A stretch of 64,000 nucleotides of DNA from CAVTWH01 sp963794685. Lineage in GTDB: Bacteria; Actinomycetota; Actinomycetes; Mycobacteriales; Micromonosporaceae. Position numbers and translations under genes: made by a program. Location of the stretch: the NCBI GenBank assembly GCA_963794685.1, contig CAWCFK010000004.1, positions 310,001 through 374,000 of the forward strand, read 5' to 3'. Below, piece after piece: positions 45,414 to 53,472 of the stretch. The notes below the pieces were generated by a model, which saw only the letters and a program-made list of their open reading frames with translations, was not told where the DNA came from and searched no databases. Positions within the stretch are counted from its first letter, which is position 1, and the number at the start of each line of letters is the position of its first letter.

Positions 45414-47333
45414 TCAGCGGCCAGAGACGTGTATCCGGTTCACTTCCGCCACCGACCATGCCTGGAACGGGCAGCCGGTGAGCGCGTGCGGGGCGGCCCC
45501 GTCGGCGGTCTCCGAGATCGAGCCGAGCCCGCCCTCGCCCAGGTGCGCGGCGACTCCGGCGAGCAGGCCTCCGGTCGGCTGCCCGGCGGCGGCCAGCGCG
45601 TCGGCGTACGGGCCGAGCAGCCACGGCCACACGGTGCCCTGGTGGTACGCCTCGTCCCGCTGCTGCGGGGTGCCCCGGTGCGCCGCGGTGTACCCGGGCT
45701 CCTCGGGGCCCAGGCTGCGTAGCCCGATCGGGGTGAGCAGGGCCTGCCCCACCGCCGGGTGCGGCAGCTCGCCGCGCAGCGGGGCGTACGGCAGCCCGTA
45801 GGCGAGCAGCTGGTTGGGGCGCAGCGCGGGGTCGCCGGGGTTGTCCGGGGTCCCGTCGAGCACGTCGTAGAGCCAGCCCTCTGGAGCCCGGAAACGGTCC
45901 CGGAATCCGGCTGTCGCCTGCCGGATATGTGCCGGCAACGCACCGATGTCCTGACCGAGGCCCTCGCGGAGCGTGGCGATCGTGGACAGCGCGTTGATCC
46001 ACAGCGCGTTGATCTCCACGGCCTTGCCGATCCGCGGCGTCACCGCCCGCCCGTCGATCACCGCGTCCATCCAGGTCAGCGCGTACCCCGGCTGCCCCTG
46101 GTTGAGCAGGTAGCTGTCCGGGTCGACGCCGATGCCGTACCGGGTGCCGTCGAGGTGTGCCTGCATGATCTCGTTCAGCGTCGGCGCCAGCTCGGCGGCC
46201 AGGTCGCTGTCCCCGGTCACGGCCACCTGCCGGCCCACCGCGTGCACGAACCAGAGCGTGCCGTCCGCCGTGTTGTACTCCACCGACCCGGTGTCGGCGG
46301 TGTTCGCCAGCATCCCCTCGCTGACCGTGGCCGCGTACCCGCGCAGCAGGTCCCGCCCCTCGGCGGCCCGGCCGGTAGCCAGGAACAGCCCCTCGTACGA
46401 GATCATCGTGTCCCGCGACCAGGCCCCGAACCACGGGTACCCGGCCACCACGTCCGGGGCGCTCGACCCCGCCGCGCGGACCACGAAGGCGTCGGCGGCC
46501 AGCGCCAGGGTGGCGCCGAGTTCGTCGGCCGCCCCGGCGGTCGCCACCACCGACCGGGCCCGCTTACGCGCCGCCTTCACGATCTTGGCGGCCGGCCGCG
46601 GCAGCGTGGCCAGGTCCCCGGCCCAGACATTGACCTCCAACCGTTGCCCGAGCGACAGCTCCGCGCCGAACGAGCCGGCGTACCAGAGGTCCTCGACAGC
46701 GGCCAGGCCGCGCTCGTCCTCGGCGCGCAGCCGGGCGCCGGAGTACCACTGGCCGGCCGGCACGAAGTCGGGACCGGCGAGCCGGTACGCGCCCTCGATC
46801 ACCACCCCGTCGGCGACCGGCTCGGCCGAGATCGGCCCGGCGAACCGTTCGCCGTGCCCGTCCCGCCAGGTGCACAGCGCCTCCAGCCGCAGCTTCACCG
46901 GGCCGCCGGCCAGCAGCCGGTGCACCACTCCCAGGCTCGGCGAGCCGTGCTCCATCGCGAGCTGCCGTTCCAGCACCACGTCGCCGATCCGCCAGCGCCA
47001 CCGGGGCAGCCCGTCGACCAGATCGAAGCGCTCCAGGAAGCGGTGCCCGGCCGGTTCCACCGCGCCGGATGCCCACTCGTGGCAGCCGAGCCGTACGGTG
47101 GCACCGGAAGGGAGTTCGAGAACCGGATCAAGAGCGGCTAGTCCGACATGCCGGTCACTGACCCGGGTGCCCGATACCACCAGCAGCCCGTGGTAGCGGC
47201 GGGTACGCAGGCCGGCCACGGTACCCGTGGCGTAGCCACCACAGCCGTCGGGGACCAGCCACTCGCGGTTGGCAGCGACGGCCAGATCGCCGCAGACTTG
47301 CGGTCCGAAGGTAACCGGCAGGGGGGTTGGCAT
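45414..47333 (-). CDS. amylo-alpha-1,6-glucosidase (glycogen debranching) family protein
   Basis: 639 residues from ATG 47333 (MPTPLPVTFGPQ). The N-terminal domain REWLVPDGCGGYATGTVAGLRTRRYHGLLV is the signature of bacterial debranching enzymes of the GDE-C type, ahead of an (alpha/alpha)6 barrel with GYPWFGAWSRDTMISYEGLFL, YNTADGTLWFVHAV, GKAVEINALWINAL and DEAYHQGTVWPWLLGPY. It should remove alpha-1,6-linked glucose stubs from glycogen. Divergent from the MGH1-like gene with a 78-base gap, so the two may be co-regulated. The 176-base space before the GT4 gene holds no supported gene. Confidence 0.88.
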   Translation of the reverse strand: MPTPLPVTFGPQVCGDLAVAANREWLVPDGCGGYATGTVAGLRTRRYHGLLVVSGTRVSDRHVGLAALDPVLELPSGATVRLGCHEWASGAVEPAGHRFLERFDLVDGLPRWRWRIGDVVLERQLAMEHGSPSLGVVHRLLAGGPVKLRLEALCTWRDGHGERFAGPISAEPVADGVVIEGAYRLAGPDFVPAGQWYSGARLRAEDERGLAAVEDLWYAGSFGAELSLGQRLEVNVWAGDLATLPRPAAKIVKAARKRARSVVATAGAADELGATLALAADAFVVRAAGSSAPDVVAGYPWFGAWSRDTMISYEGLFLATGRAAEGRDLLRGYAATVSEGMLANTADTGSVEYNTADGTLWFVHAVGRQVAVTGDSDLAAELAPTLNEIMQAHLDGTRYGIGVDPDSYLLNQGQPGYALTWMDAVIDGRAVTPRIGKAVEINALWINALSTIATLREGLGQDIGALPAHIRQATAGFRDRFRAPEGWLYDVLDGTPDNPGDPALRPNQLLAYGLPYAPLRGELPHPAVGQALLTPIGLRSLGPEEPGYTAAHRGTPQQRDEAYHQGTVWPWLLGPYADALAAAGQPTGGLLAGVAAHLGEGGLGSISETADGAAPHALTGCPFQAWSVAEVNRIHVSGR

Positions 47334-47411
47334 GAGCGGGATTGTTCCAGTCGCAGCCGCCCAGTGCACGACCGCGTCGGATCGAAACAACCATCGGGGA
47401 GAATGCACCTC

Positions 47412-50147
47412 GTGAGTGCGCAGTCGGAATTTCGGGACGGGGCACCGGGCGGGCAGCCGCTGAACCAGGAGGCAGGCGCGGCCGGGGCGGGGCCGGGAGC
47501 CGAGAAGCTGCGGCTGGCCGAGGCCGACTCGGGCGAGCGGCAGTGGCGCGGCTGGGGGCCCTACCTGGCCGAGCGGGCCTGGGGCACGGTCCGCGAGGAC
47601 TACTCCGAGTGGGGTACCGCCTGGGACTACTTCCCGCACGACCACGCCCGCTCGCGCACCTACCGGTGGAACGAGGACGGCCTCGCCGGCATCAGCGACG
47701 ACCAGCAGCGGTTCTGCTTCGCGCTGGCGATGTGGAACGGCGTCGACAACATCCTCAAGGAGCGCATCTACGGCCTGGGCGGCCCGGAGGGCAACCACGC
47801 CGAGGACGCGAAGGAATACTGGTGGTTCCTCGACTCCACCCCCACCCACTCCTGGATGCGCTGGCGCTACCACTACCCGCAGGCCGAGTTCCCCTACACC
47901 GACCTGGCCACCACCAACCGTGGCCGCAGCCGCGACGAACCCGAGTACGAACTCGTCGACACCGGCATCTTCGACGAGTCCCGGTACTGGTCGGTGACCG
48001 CCGACTACGCCAAGGCCGACGCCGAGGACCTGTGCATCGTGATCACCGTGGAAAACCGTGGCCCCGAGGAGGCCACCCTGCACCTGTTGCCCACGCTGTG
48101 GTTCCGCAACACCTGGGCGTGGGGGCTGCCCGGCCGCGACCAGATCCCGGTGCTCACCTGCGACGGCGCCCGGCTGATCGGCGAGCACCAGAAACTCGGC
48201 CGGCTGCTGATGACCGGCGCGCCCGTGGACGGCGTCGAGCCCACTCCGCTGGCGTGCGACAACGAGTCCAACGCGGAGCGGCTGTGGGGGCTGCCGAACC
48301 GGTCGGAGTACCCCAAGGACGGCATCGGCGAGCACCTCATCAACGGGCTGCCCACCGTCAACCCGGCCGGCACCGGCACCAAGGCCTCATTGCACTACGT
48401 GCTCACCGTGCCGGCCGGCGGCAGCGTGCAGGTGAAGGTGCGGCTCACCCTCACCACCGACACCGCGCCCAGCCCGGCCCCCGCCGACCTGGGCGAGGGC
48501 TTCGACCGGGTGATGAGCACCCGGCTCGCCGAGGCCGACGAGTTCTTCGCGGCGCTCACCCCGCCCGCCGTCGGCAAGGACGAGGCGATGGTGCTGCGCC
48601 AGGCGGTCGCCGGGCTGATGTGGACCAAGCAGTTCTACAACTACGACGTGCAGCGCTGGCTGCTCGGCGACCCGTCCGGCCAGGCGCCACCGGCCAGCCA
48701 TCAGCACGGCCGCAACGCGCACTGGTGGCACATGACCAACTGCGACATCATCACCATGCCGGACACCTGGGAGTACCCCTGGTACGCGGCCTGGGACCTG
48801 GCCTTCCACTGTGTCGCGATCGCGCATGTCGACCCGGGCTTCGCCAAGCAGCAACTGCTCCTGCTGTTGAAGGAGTGGTACATGCACCCCAACGGGCAGT
48901 TGCCGGCGTACGAGTGGGCGTTCGACGACGTCAACCCGCCGGTACACGCCTGGGCGGCGCTGAAGGTCTTCGAGATCGACGGCTCCGGCGACTTCGACTT
49001 CCTCTCCCGCGTGCTGCACAAGCTGCTGCTGAACTTCACCTGGTGGGTGAACCGCAAGGACGCCACCGGCAACAACGTCTTCGAGGGCGGCTTCCTCGGG
49101 CTGGACAACATCGGTCCGTTCGACCGGGGCGCGGCGCTGCCGATCGCCGGCCAGTTGGAGCAGAGCGACGGCACCGCCTGGATGGCGATGTACGCGCTGA
49201 ACCTGCTGGAGATCACGCTCGTCCTCGCGCACCGTGACGGCAGCTACGGCGACCTGGCCCCGAAGTTCTTCGAGCACTTCGCCTACATCGCCGCCGCCGC
49301 GTACGACGCCGGCCTGTGGAACGCCGACGACGCGTTCTTCTACGACGTGCTGCGCGAGGCGGACGGCGGCACCGTGCCGCTCAAGGTGCGTTCGGTGGTC
49401 GGCCTGCTGCCGCTGGCGGCCACCACCACGCTCTCCTCGCTGGCGATGGCCCGGCTGCCCGAGTTGACCGCCCGGCTGCGCTGGTTCCTCGCCAACCGCC
49501 CGGAGTACGCCGAGGTGATCGGCTCCCGCCGGATCCAGCACGGTCAGCAGCAGCGGCTGCTCGCCATGGTCGGCCCGGACCAGCTCCTGAAGATCCTCGC
49601 CCGGATGCTGGACGAGGCCGAGTTCCTCTCCCCGCACGGGTTGCGCGCGCTTTCCAAGGCGCACCTGACGCAGCCGTTCACGGTGGTGCTCGGCGGCACC
49701 GAGTTCACCGTCGACTACCAGCCGGCCGAGTCCCGCACGGCGGTCTTCGGCGGCAACTCCAACTGGCGCGGCCCGGTCTGGTTCCCGGTGAACTTCCTGC
49801 TCATCGAGGCGCTCCGGCGCTTCTACCGGTTCTTCGGCGACGACCTGCTGGTGGAGTACCCGACCGGTTCGGGGCAGCGGCACACGCTGCTGGAGATCGC
49901 CGACGACATCTCCGCCCGGCTGGTCTCGATCTTCACTGAGGACTCCAACGGCCGCCGCCCGGTCTTCGGTGACGTCCCGCTGTTCCAGAACGACCCGAAC
50001 TGGCACGACCTGATCCCGTTCTACGAGTACTTCCACGGCGACACCGGGCAGGGCCTGGGCGCGGCGCACCAGACCGGCTGGACCGCGCTGGTGCTCAACC
50101 TGATCCTGCGCCGCCGCCCCAACGGCCCCACCCGCCCACCGGGGTAA
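47412..50147 (+). CDS. MGH1/GH63-like glycoside hydrolase
   Basis: About 911 residues from GTG 47412; ATG 47403 is in frame but only two bases after GGGGAG, so the later start is preferred. It opens with an Ala/Gly-rich stretch, then LRLAEADSGERQWRGWGPYL and AWGTVREDYSEWGTAWDYFPH. The helical-barrel catalytic region includes FEGGFLGLDNIGPFDRGAAL, EQSDGTAWMAMYALNLLEI and GNSNWRGPVWFPVNFLLIEAL, as in mannosylglycerate hydrolase/GH63-type glucosidases. No signal peptide, so cytosolic. Its actual substrate (glucosylglycerate, trehalose or maltooligosaccharide) is not determined. Head to head with the debranching gene. Confidence 0.8.
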   Translation: MSAQSEFRDGAPGGQPLNQEAGAAGAGPGAEKLRLAEADSGERQWRGWGPYLAERAWGTVREDYSEWGTAWDYFPHDHARSRTYRWNEDGLAGISDDQQRFCFALAMWNGVDNILKERIYGLGGPEGNHAEDAKEYWWFLDSTPTHSWMRWRYHYPQAEFPYTDLATTNRGRSRDEPEYELVDTGIFDESRYWSVTADYAKADAEDLCIVITVENRGPEEATLHLLPTLWFRNTWAWGLPGRDQIPVLTCDGARLIGEHQKLGRLLMTGAPVDGVEPTPLACDNESNAERLWGLPNRSEYPKDGIGEHLINGLPTVNPAGTGTKASLHYVLTVPAGGSVQVKVRLTLTTDTAPSPAPADLGEGFDRVMSTRLAEADEFFAALTPPAVGKDEAMVLRQAVAGLMWTKQFYNYDVQRWLLGDPSGQAPPASHQHGRNAHWWHMTNCDIITMPDTWEYPWYAAWDLAFHCVAIAHVDPGFAKQQLLLLLKEWYMHPNGQLPAYEWAFDDVNPPVHAWAALKVFEIDGSGDFDFLSRVLHKLLLNFTWWVNRKDATGNNVFEGGFLGLDNIGPFDRGAALPIAGQLEQSDGTAWMAMYALNLLEITLVLAHRDGSYGDLAPKFFEHFAYIAAAAYDAGLWNADDAFFYDVLREADGGTVPLKVRSVVGLLPLAATTTLSSLAMARLPELTARLRWFLANRPEYAEVIGSRRIQHGQQQRLLAMVGPDQLLKILARMLDEAEFLSPHGLRALSKAHLTQPFTVVLGGTEFTVDYQPAESRTAVFGGNSNWRGPVWFPVNFLLIEALRRFYRFFGDDLLVEYPTGSGQRHTLLEIADDISARLVSIFTEDSNGRRPVFGDVPLFQNDPNWHDLIPFYEYFHGDTGQGLGAAHQTGWTALVLNLILRRRPNGPTRPPG

Positions 50148-50239
50148 CCCGCCACGCCGCTGCGGGGAAGGGCCGGGGGAGGGTCGCAGAGTCCGGCGGT
50201 TGGCTGCGTGAGCCGGGCCGTTTCGGGTATATCCGGGGG

Positions 50240-51190
50240 ATGGCGGTCATGACGGTCTTCCGGGGCGTGCGCGCGCGGATCAAGAAGCACAACCTTTCCC
50301 TGGTATCGGCCGGGGTGGCCTTCTACGCGATGCTGGCGATCTTCCCGGCGATCCTGAGCGTGGTCACCATCTACGCCCTGGTCTCCGACCCGGCGCAGGT
50401 GCAGAGTCAACTCGGCCCGACCCTGAAGTCGCTCCCCACCGACGTGGCCAACCTGGTCAGCACCCAGTTGACCAGCGCCGTGTCGGCCAAGCACAGCGGC
50501 CTCACCGTCGGCCTGATCGCCGGCCTGCTGGGTACCCTCTGGGCCGCCTCGGGCGGCATCAACGCGCTGCTCTCCGCGCTCGACGACGTTTACGGCGCGC
50601 CCGGCCCGCGCCCCTTCGTCAAGCAGCGCGGGCTGTCCCTGCTGTTCACCGTGGGCGCGCTGTTCGCCGGCATCGTGGCGATCGGCCTGCTCGCCGTGCT
50701 CCCCGCCGTCTCCGGGCACCTGGGCATCGGCGGCGCGGCCAAGGTCGGCATCCAGATCGGCCGCTGGCTGGTACTCGCCCTCGGCGTGGCTCTCGGCCTG
50801 TCCATCCTCTACCGGATCGGCCCGAACGCCCCCGGCAAGCGGCACCGCTGGTTCAGCCCCGGCGTCCTGGTGGCGATGGTGGTGTGGCTGCTCGGCTCGG
50901 CCGGCTTCACCCTCTACGTCAGCTTCTTCGGCAGCTACGAGAAGACCTACGGCAGCCTCGCCGCCGTCATCGTCCTGCTGCTCTGGCTCTACGTCTCCGC
51001 TTTCGCCGTCCTCATCGGCGCCGAAGTCGACGCCGAGACCCTCCCCGACACCGCCGCCGGTTCCGGCGCCAACTCTGATTCCGGCACGAACCCGGACGGC
51101 AACACCGTCTCCGACGAAGGCGCCGGCACTGGCGCCGGTGTCGGGCCGACGACTGGGCGGAACGCAAGCGGCCCGGCAGATCGTCCATAG
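50240..51190 (+). CDS. YihY/BrkB-family membrane protein
   Basis: 316 residues. A basic cytosolic start (MAVMTVFRGVRARIKKHNLS) precedes the family signature LVSAGVAFYAMLAIFPAILSV. Six membrane segments follow, with LGTLWAASGGINALLSALDDVY and FFGSYEKTYGSLAAVIVLLLWLYVSAFAVLIGAEVDAE as the most conserved parts. The C-terminal 45 residues are a Gly/Asn/Asp-rich cytosolic tail. The family was once thought to be ribonuclease BN, which is not supported; its function is unknown. A ribosome-binding site (CGGGGG) abuts the ATG. Confidence 0.9.
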   Translation: MAVMTVFRGVRARIKKHNLSLVSAGVAFYAMLAIFPAILSVVTIYALVSDPAQVQSQLGPTLKSLPTDVANLVSTQLTSAVSAKHSGLTVGLIAGLLGTLWAASGGINALLSALDDVYGAPGPRPFVKQRGLSLLFTVGALFAGIVAIGLLAVLPAVSGHLGIGGAAKVGIQIGRWLVLALGVALGLSILYRIGPNAPGKRHRWFSPGVLVAMVVWLLGSAGFTLYVSFFGSYEKTYGSLAAVIVLLLWLYVSAFAVLIGAEVDAETLPDTAAGSGANSDSGTNPDGNTVSDEGAGTGAGVGPTTGRNASGPADRP

Positions 51191-51344
51191 TGGACAGGTG
51201 ACGCTCTGTCGCCAACGACCGACGACCGACGAGCCGACGGCCGACGGCCGGAGTGCGGCGGGCGGAGTGCCCCGGATTGGCCGATGCGCGATAGCCTGGG
51301 CCGGCGACGCCCGCACCCCCGCGGGCGGGCGAGGGGAGACAGCC

Positions 51345-51740
51345 ATGCAGGACTGGATCGCGGGCGCCATGACGGTCCTCGGCACGCTGCTGGTACTCAG
51401 CGGAGCCGCCATCATCATCCTGCGCACCTGGGCCAGCGGCGGGTTGCGGCCGCAGCCCGTGACGCCGGACGCGCCGGCCAGCACCGAGCCGGCCAGCTTC
51501 ACCGCCGACGCCGGCTTCCCGGATCCGGCCAGCCCGATCCCGGCCACCTCAGCCCCGGCGGTCGCGCCGCAGACCGCCACCCGCGGCTCGCTCGCCGACC
51601 GTGGCGCGAGCTCGCTGCTGCGCCTGGGCGGCCCGGACCGGCTCATCGCCTGGGGCATCCTGCTGCTGCTGCTCGCCTCCATCGCGGCCGGCGCGATTCA
51701 CTTCGAAGTGGGCGCCAGCGCCAACGCCAACGCCCACTGA
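51345..51740 (+). CDS. small membrane protein with two transmembrane helices
   Basis: 131 residues from ATG 51345 with GGGGAGA eight bases upstream. Helix 1 is at about residues 5-27 (IAGAMTVLGTLLVLSGAAIIILRTW). A Pro/Ala-rich loop of ~65 residues and helix 2 near 105-123 (LIAWGILLLLLASIAAGAIHF) follow. An upstream in-frame extension to 51138 lacks a ribosome-binding site. No family recognised. It converges with the ABC ATPase gene. Confidence 0.65.
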   Translation: MQDWIAGAMTVLGTLLVLSGAAIIILRTWASGGLRPQPVTPDAPASTEPASFTADAGFPDPASPIPATSAPAVAPQTATRGSLADRGASSLLRLGGPDRLIAWGILLLLLASIAAGAIHFEVGASANANAH

Positions 51741-51755
51741 CTTCTTCTCCGGCGG

Positions 51756-52454
51756 TCAGCCGGTGCCGACCCGCTGGTACGAGTCGTCCACCAGGCGGCC
51801 GTCGGCGAGCGTGAGCACCCGGTCGGCGGCCCGGATCACCTCCTGGTCGTGGCTGGTGATCAGCACCGTGTGCCCCGCGTAGGCGTGCCGGCGCAGGATG
51901 TCCAGCACCAGCGTGACCCGGGCCCGGTCCTGGTGCCCGGTCGGCTCGTCGGCGAGCAGCACGTGCGGACGCAGTCGCAGCGCCCGACCGATCGAGGCGC
52001 GCTGCTGCTCGCCACCGGAGATCTGCGACGGGTACCGGTCGGCAAGGTGCCCGATCTCCAGGTCGGCCAGCAACTCAGCGGCTGGCGGGCCGTCGGGTGC
52101 GGTACCGCCACGGGGCGTGCGGGCCGCCGCCAGCCGGGCCGGCAGGTCGATGTTCTCGGCCACCGTCAGCTCGTCGAGCAGCGCGGCGGTCTGTGGCACG
52201 CAGGCCAGGTCATGCCAGGTCAGCTTGCCGATCGGGGTATCCGTGGGGAGCGGCTCGCGCAGCAGGATGGTGCCGGCGTCCGGGCTGTCGAACCCGGCCA
52301 GGATGGACATCAGCGTGGTCTTGCCGGAGCCGCTGGGCCCGGCCGCCACGGCCAGCTCGCCGGGGAAGAGCTCCAGGTCGACCGCGTCCAGCGCGGTGAT
52401 CGACTCGGTCCCCCGCCGGTGCCGCCGGGTCAACCCACGCACCGTGATGCTCAT
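51756..52454 (-). CDS. MacB/LolD-type ABC transporter ATPase 1
   Basis: 232 residues. Walker A AGPSGSGKTTLMSILAGFD, Q-loop ACVPQTAALLDELTV, signature ISGGEQQRASIGRAL, Walker B LLADEPTGHQD and switch VLITSHDQEVI. The ATG overlaps the stop of the 63-codon ORF upstream (ATGA), giving a coupled chain permease-ATPase 2-small ORF-ATPase 1. Two ATPases for one FtsX-type permease suggest a heterodimeric motor. Its translation-initiation region is duplicated 65 bases upstream. Confidence 0.88.
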   Translation of the reverse strand: MSITVRGLTRRHRRGTESITALDAVDLELFPGELAVAAGPSGSGKTTLMSILAGFDSPDAGTILLREPLPTDTPIGKLTWHDLACVPQTAALLDELTVAENIDLPARLAAARTPRGGTAPDGPPAAELLADLEIGHLADRYPSQISGGEQQRASIGRALRLRPHVLLADEPTGHQDRARVTLVLDILRRHAYAGHTVLITSHDQEVIRAADRVLTLADGRLVDDSYQRVGTG

Positions 52455-52534
52455 GCCGTCTCCCCGCTCGCGTCGCTGGTGCGGGCCCGGACCGAGTTTC
52501 CCGTCAGCCGCCGGCTCATGCCGTCTCCCCGCTC
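52450..52534 (-). repeat. Tandem duplication of a translation-initiation region
   Basis: A 20-base block containing GGGGAGACGGC, ATG and the next base (minus strand) occurs at 52450-52469 and 52515-52534. The ~65-base units around both copies are imperfect repeats (GACGGGCAACTC against GACGGGAAACTC). The left copy initiates ATPase 1. Confidence 0.75.
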
Positions 52535-52642
52535 TCGGCTCGCGGGGAGCCGGCCTGAGTTGCCCGTCTGGCGGGCCGCCAGCGAGCGCGTCGCCTGACC
52601 TGTGCCGCAGCCCACCTCAACTTCGCGCAGGCGCCCACTCAT
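52451..52642 (-). CDS. 63-codon ORF tiled between the two ABC ATPase genes
   Basis: ATG 52642 overlaps the ATPase 2 stop (ATGA), and its own TGA overlaps the ATPase 1 start (ATGA). The product (MSGRLREVEVGCGTGQATRS then an Arg/Gly/Ser-rich end) has no recognised domain or membrane segment. The reading frame contains the duplicated initiation region, so it may be a by-product of that duplication that keeps ribosomes moving through the gap, rather than a functional protein. Both overlaps together make chance less likely but do not exclude it. Confidence 0.4.
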   Translation of the reverse strand: MSGRLREVEVGCGTGQATRSLAARQTGNSGRLPASRERGDGMSRRLTGNSVRARTSDASGETA

Positions 52643-53472
52643 GCGTACTCCTCGATTCGGCCGTCGCGCATTTCGATGACCCGGTCGGCGCGGGCGGCCA
52701 CTGCCGGGTCGTGGGTTGCGGCGACCACGGCGACGCCCGAGGCGGCCAGCGCGGCCAGCGCGTCCAGCACGTCGTCCACTGTGGAGTGGTCGAGCTGGCC
52801 GGTCGGCTCGTCCGCGACCAGCAGGGTTGGTGGACCGACCGCCGCGAAGGCGATCGCGGCCCGCTGCTGCTCGCCGCCGGACAGCTCGCGGGGCAGGTGG
52901 TCGGCGCGGCCGGTCAGACCGAGCCGTTCCAGCAGCGCGTCGGGCGCCAGCGCGCCGTCCGGCAACTCGCCGCCCAGCCGGCCGCGCAGCTGGCCGGCGA
53001 GGCGCAGGTGCGCCCGGACGGTCAGGTAGTCGAGCAGGTTGTCGCCCGGACTCTGGAAGACGAAGCCCAGGTGGCGGCGGCGCAGCCGGACCCGGCCGGA
53101 CCTCGACAGCCGGTCCACCCGCCGGCCGGCCACCGTGATCTCCCCCTCGTCCGGCCGGTCCACGCAGGCCAGCAGGCGCAGCAGGGTGGACTTGCCGGAG
53201 CCGGACGGCCCGACCAGCGCGGTGAAGGTACCCCGCCGCAGGTCCAGGTCGACGCCGCGCAGCGCTGGCACCTGGGAGCCGTCCAGCCGGTAGGTGCGCT
53301 GCACGTCCCGGCAGCTCACCACCGCGTCCGCGGGCGCCGCCCCGATCCGGGCGACCGGCCCGGCGAACGGGGCCGGGATCGGGCGCGGGTCGCTGTAGAG
53401 CCGGCGATCCGTGAGGTGGCGGGTATCCACCGGGCGCGGATCGGGGCGGTGGCGGTCAGCCGACGGTGTCAC
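52639..53472 (-). CDS. MacB/LolD-type ABC transporter ATPase 2
   Basis: About 277 residues from GTG 53472, chosen because GGAGGTG lies four bases upstream; it overlaps the permease 3' end by 17 bases. An unusual N-terminal extension of ~55 residues (Arg/Pro/Asp-rich) precedes the ATPase core: Walker A VGPSGSGKSTLLRLLAC, FVFQSPGDNLLDYLTV, signature LSGGEQQRAAIAFA, Walker B LLVADEPTGQLDH and AATHDPAVAARAD. Part of a four-gene coupled operon with the FtsX-type permease and ATPase 1. Confidence 0.88.
   Translation of the reverse strand: MTPSADRHRPDPRPVDTRHLTDRRLYSDPRPIPAPFAGPVARIGAAPADAVVSCRDVQRTYRLDGSQVPALRGVDLDLRRGTFTALVGPSGSGKSTLLRLLACVDRPDEGEITVAGRRVDRLSRSGRVRLRRRHLGFVFQSPGDNLLDYLTVRAHLRLAGQLRGRLGGELPDGALAPDALLERLGLTGRADHLPRELSGGEQQRAAIAFAAVGPPTLLVADEPTGQLDHSTVDDVLDALAALAASGVAVVAATHDPAVAARADRVIEMRDGRIEEYA

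Noticed and set aside
48387..50069. 560-codon minus-strand frame opposite the MGH1-like gene
   Set aside because: Shadow frame: rich in His/Gln/Arg/Val repeats with no motif, opposite a gene with conserved hydrolase blocks.
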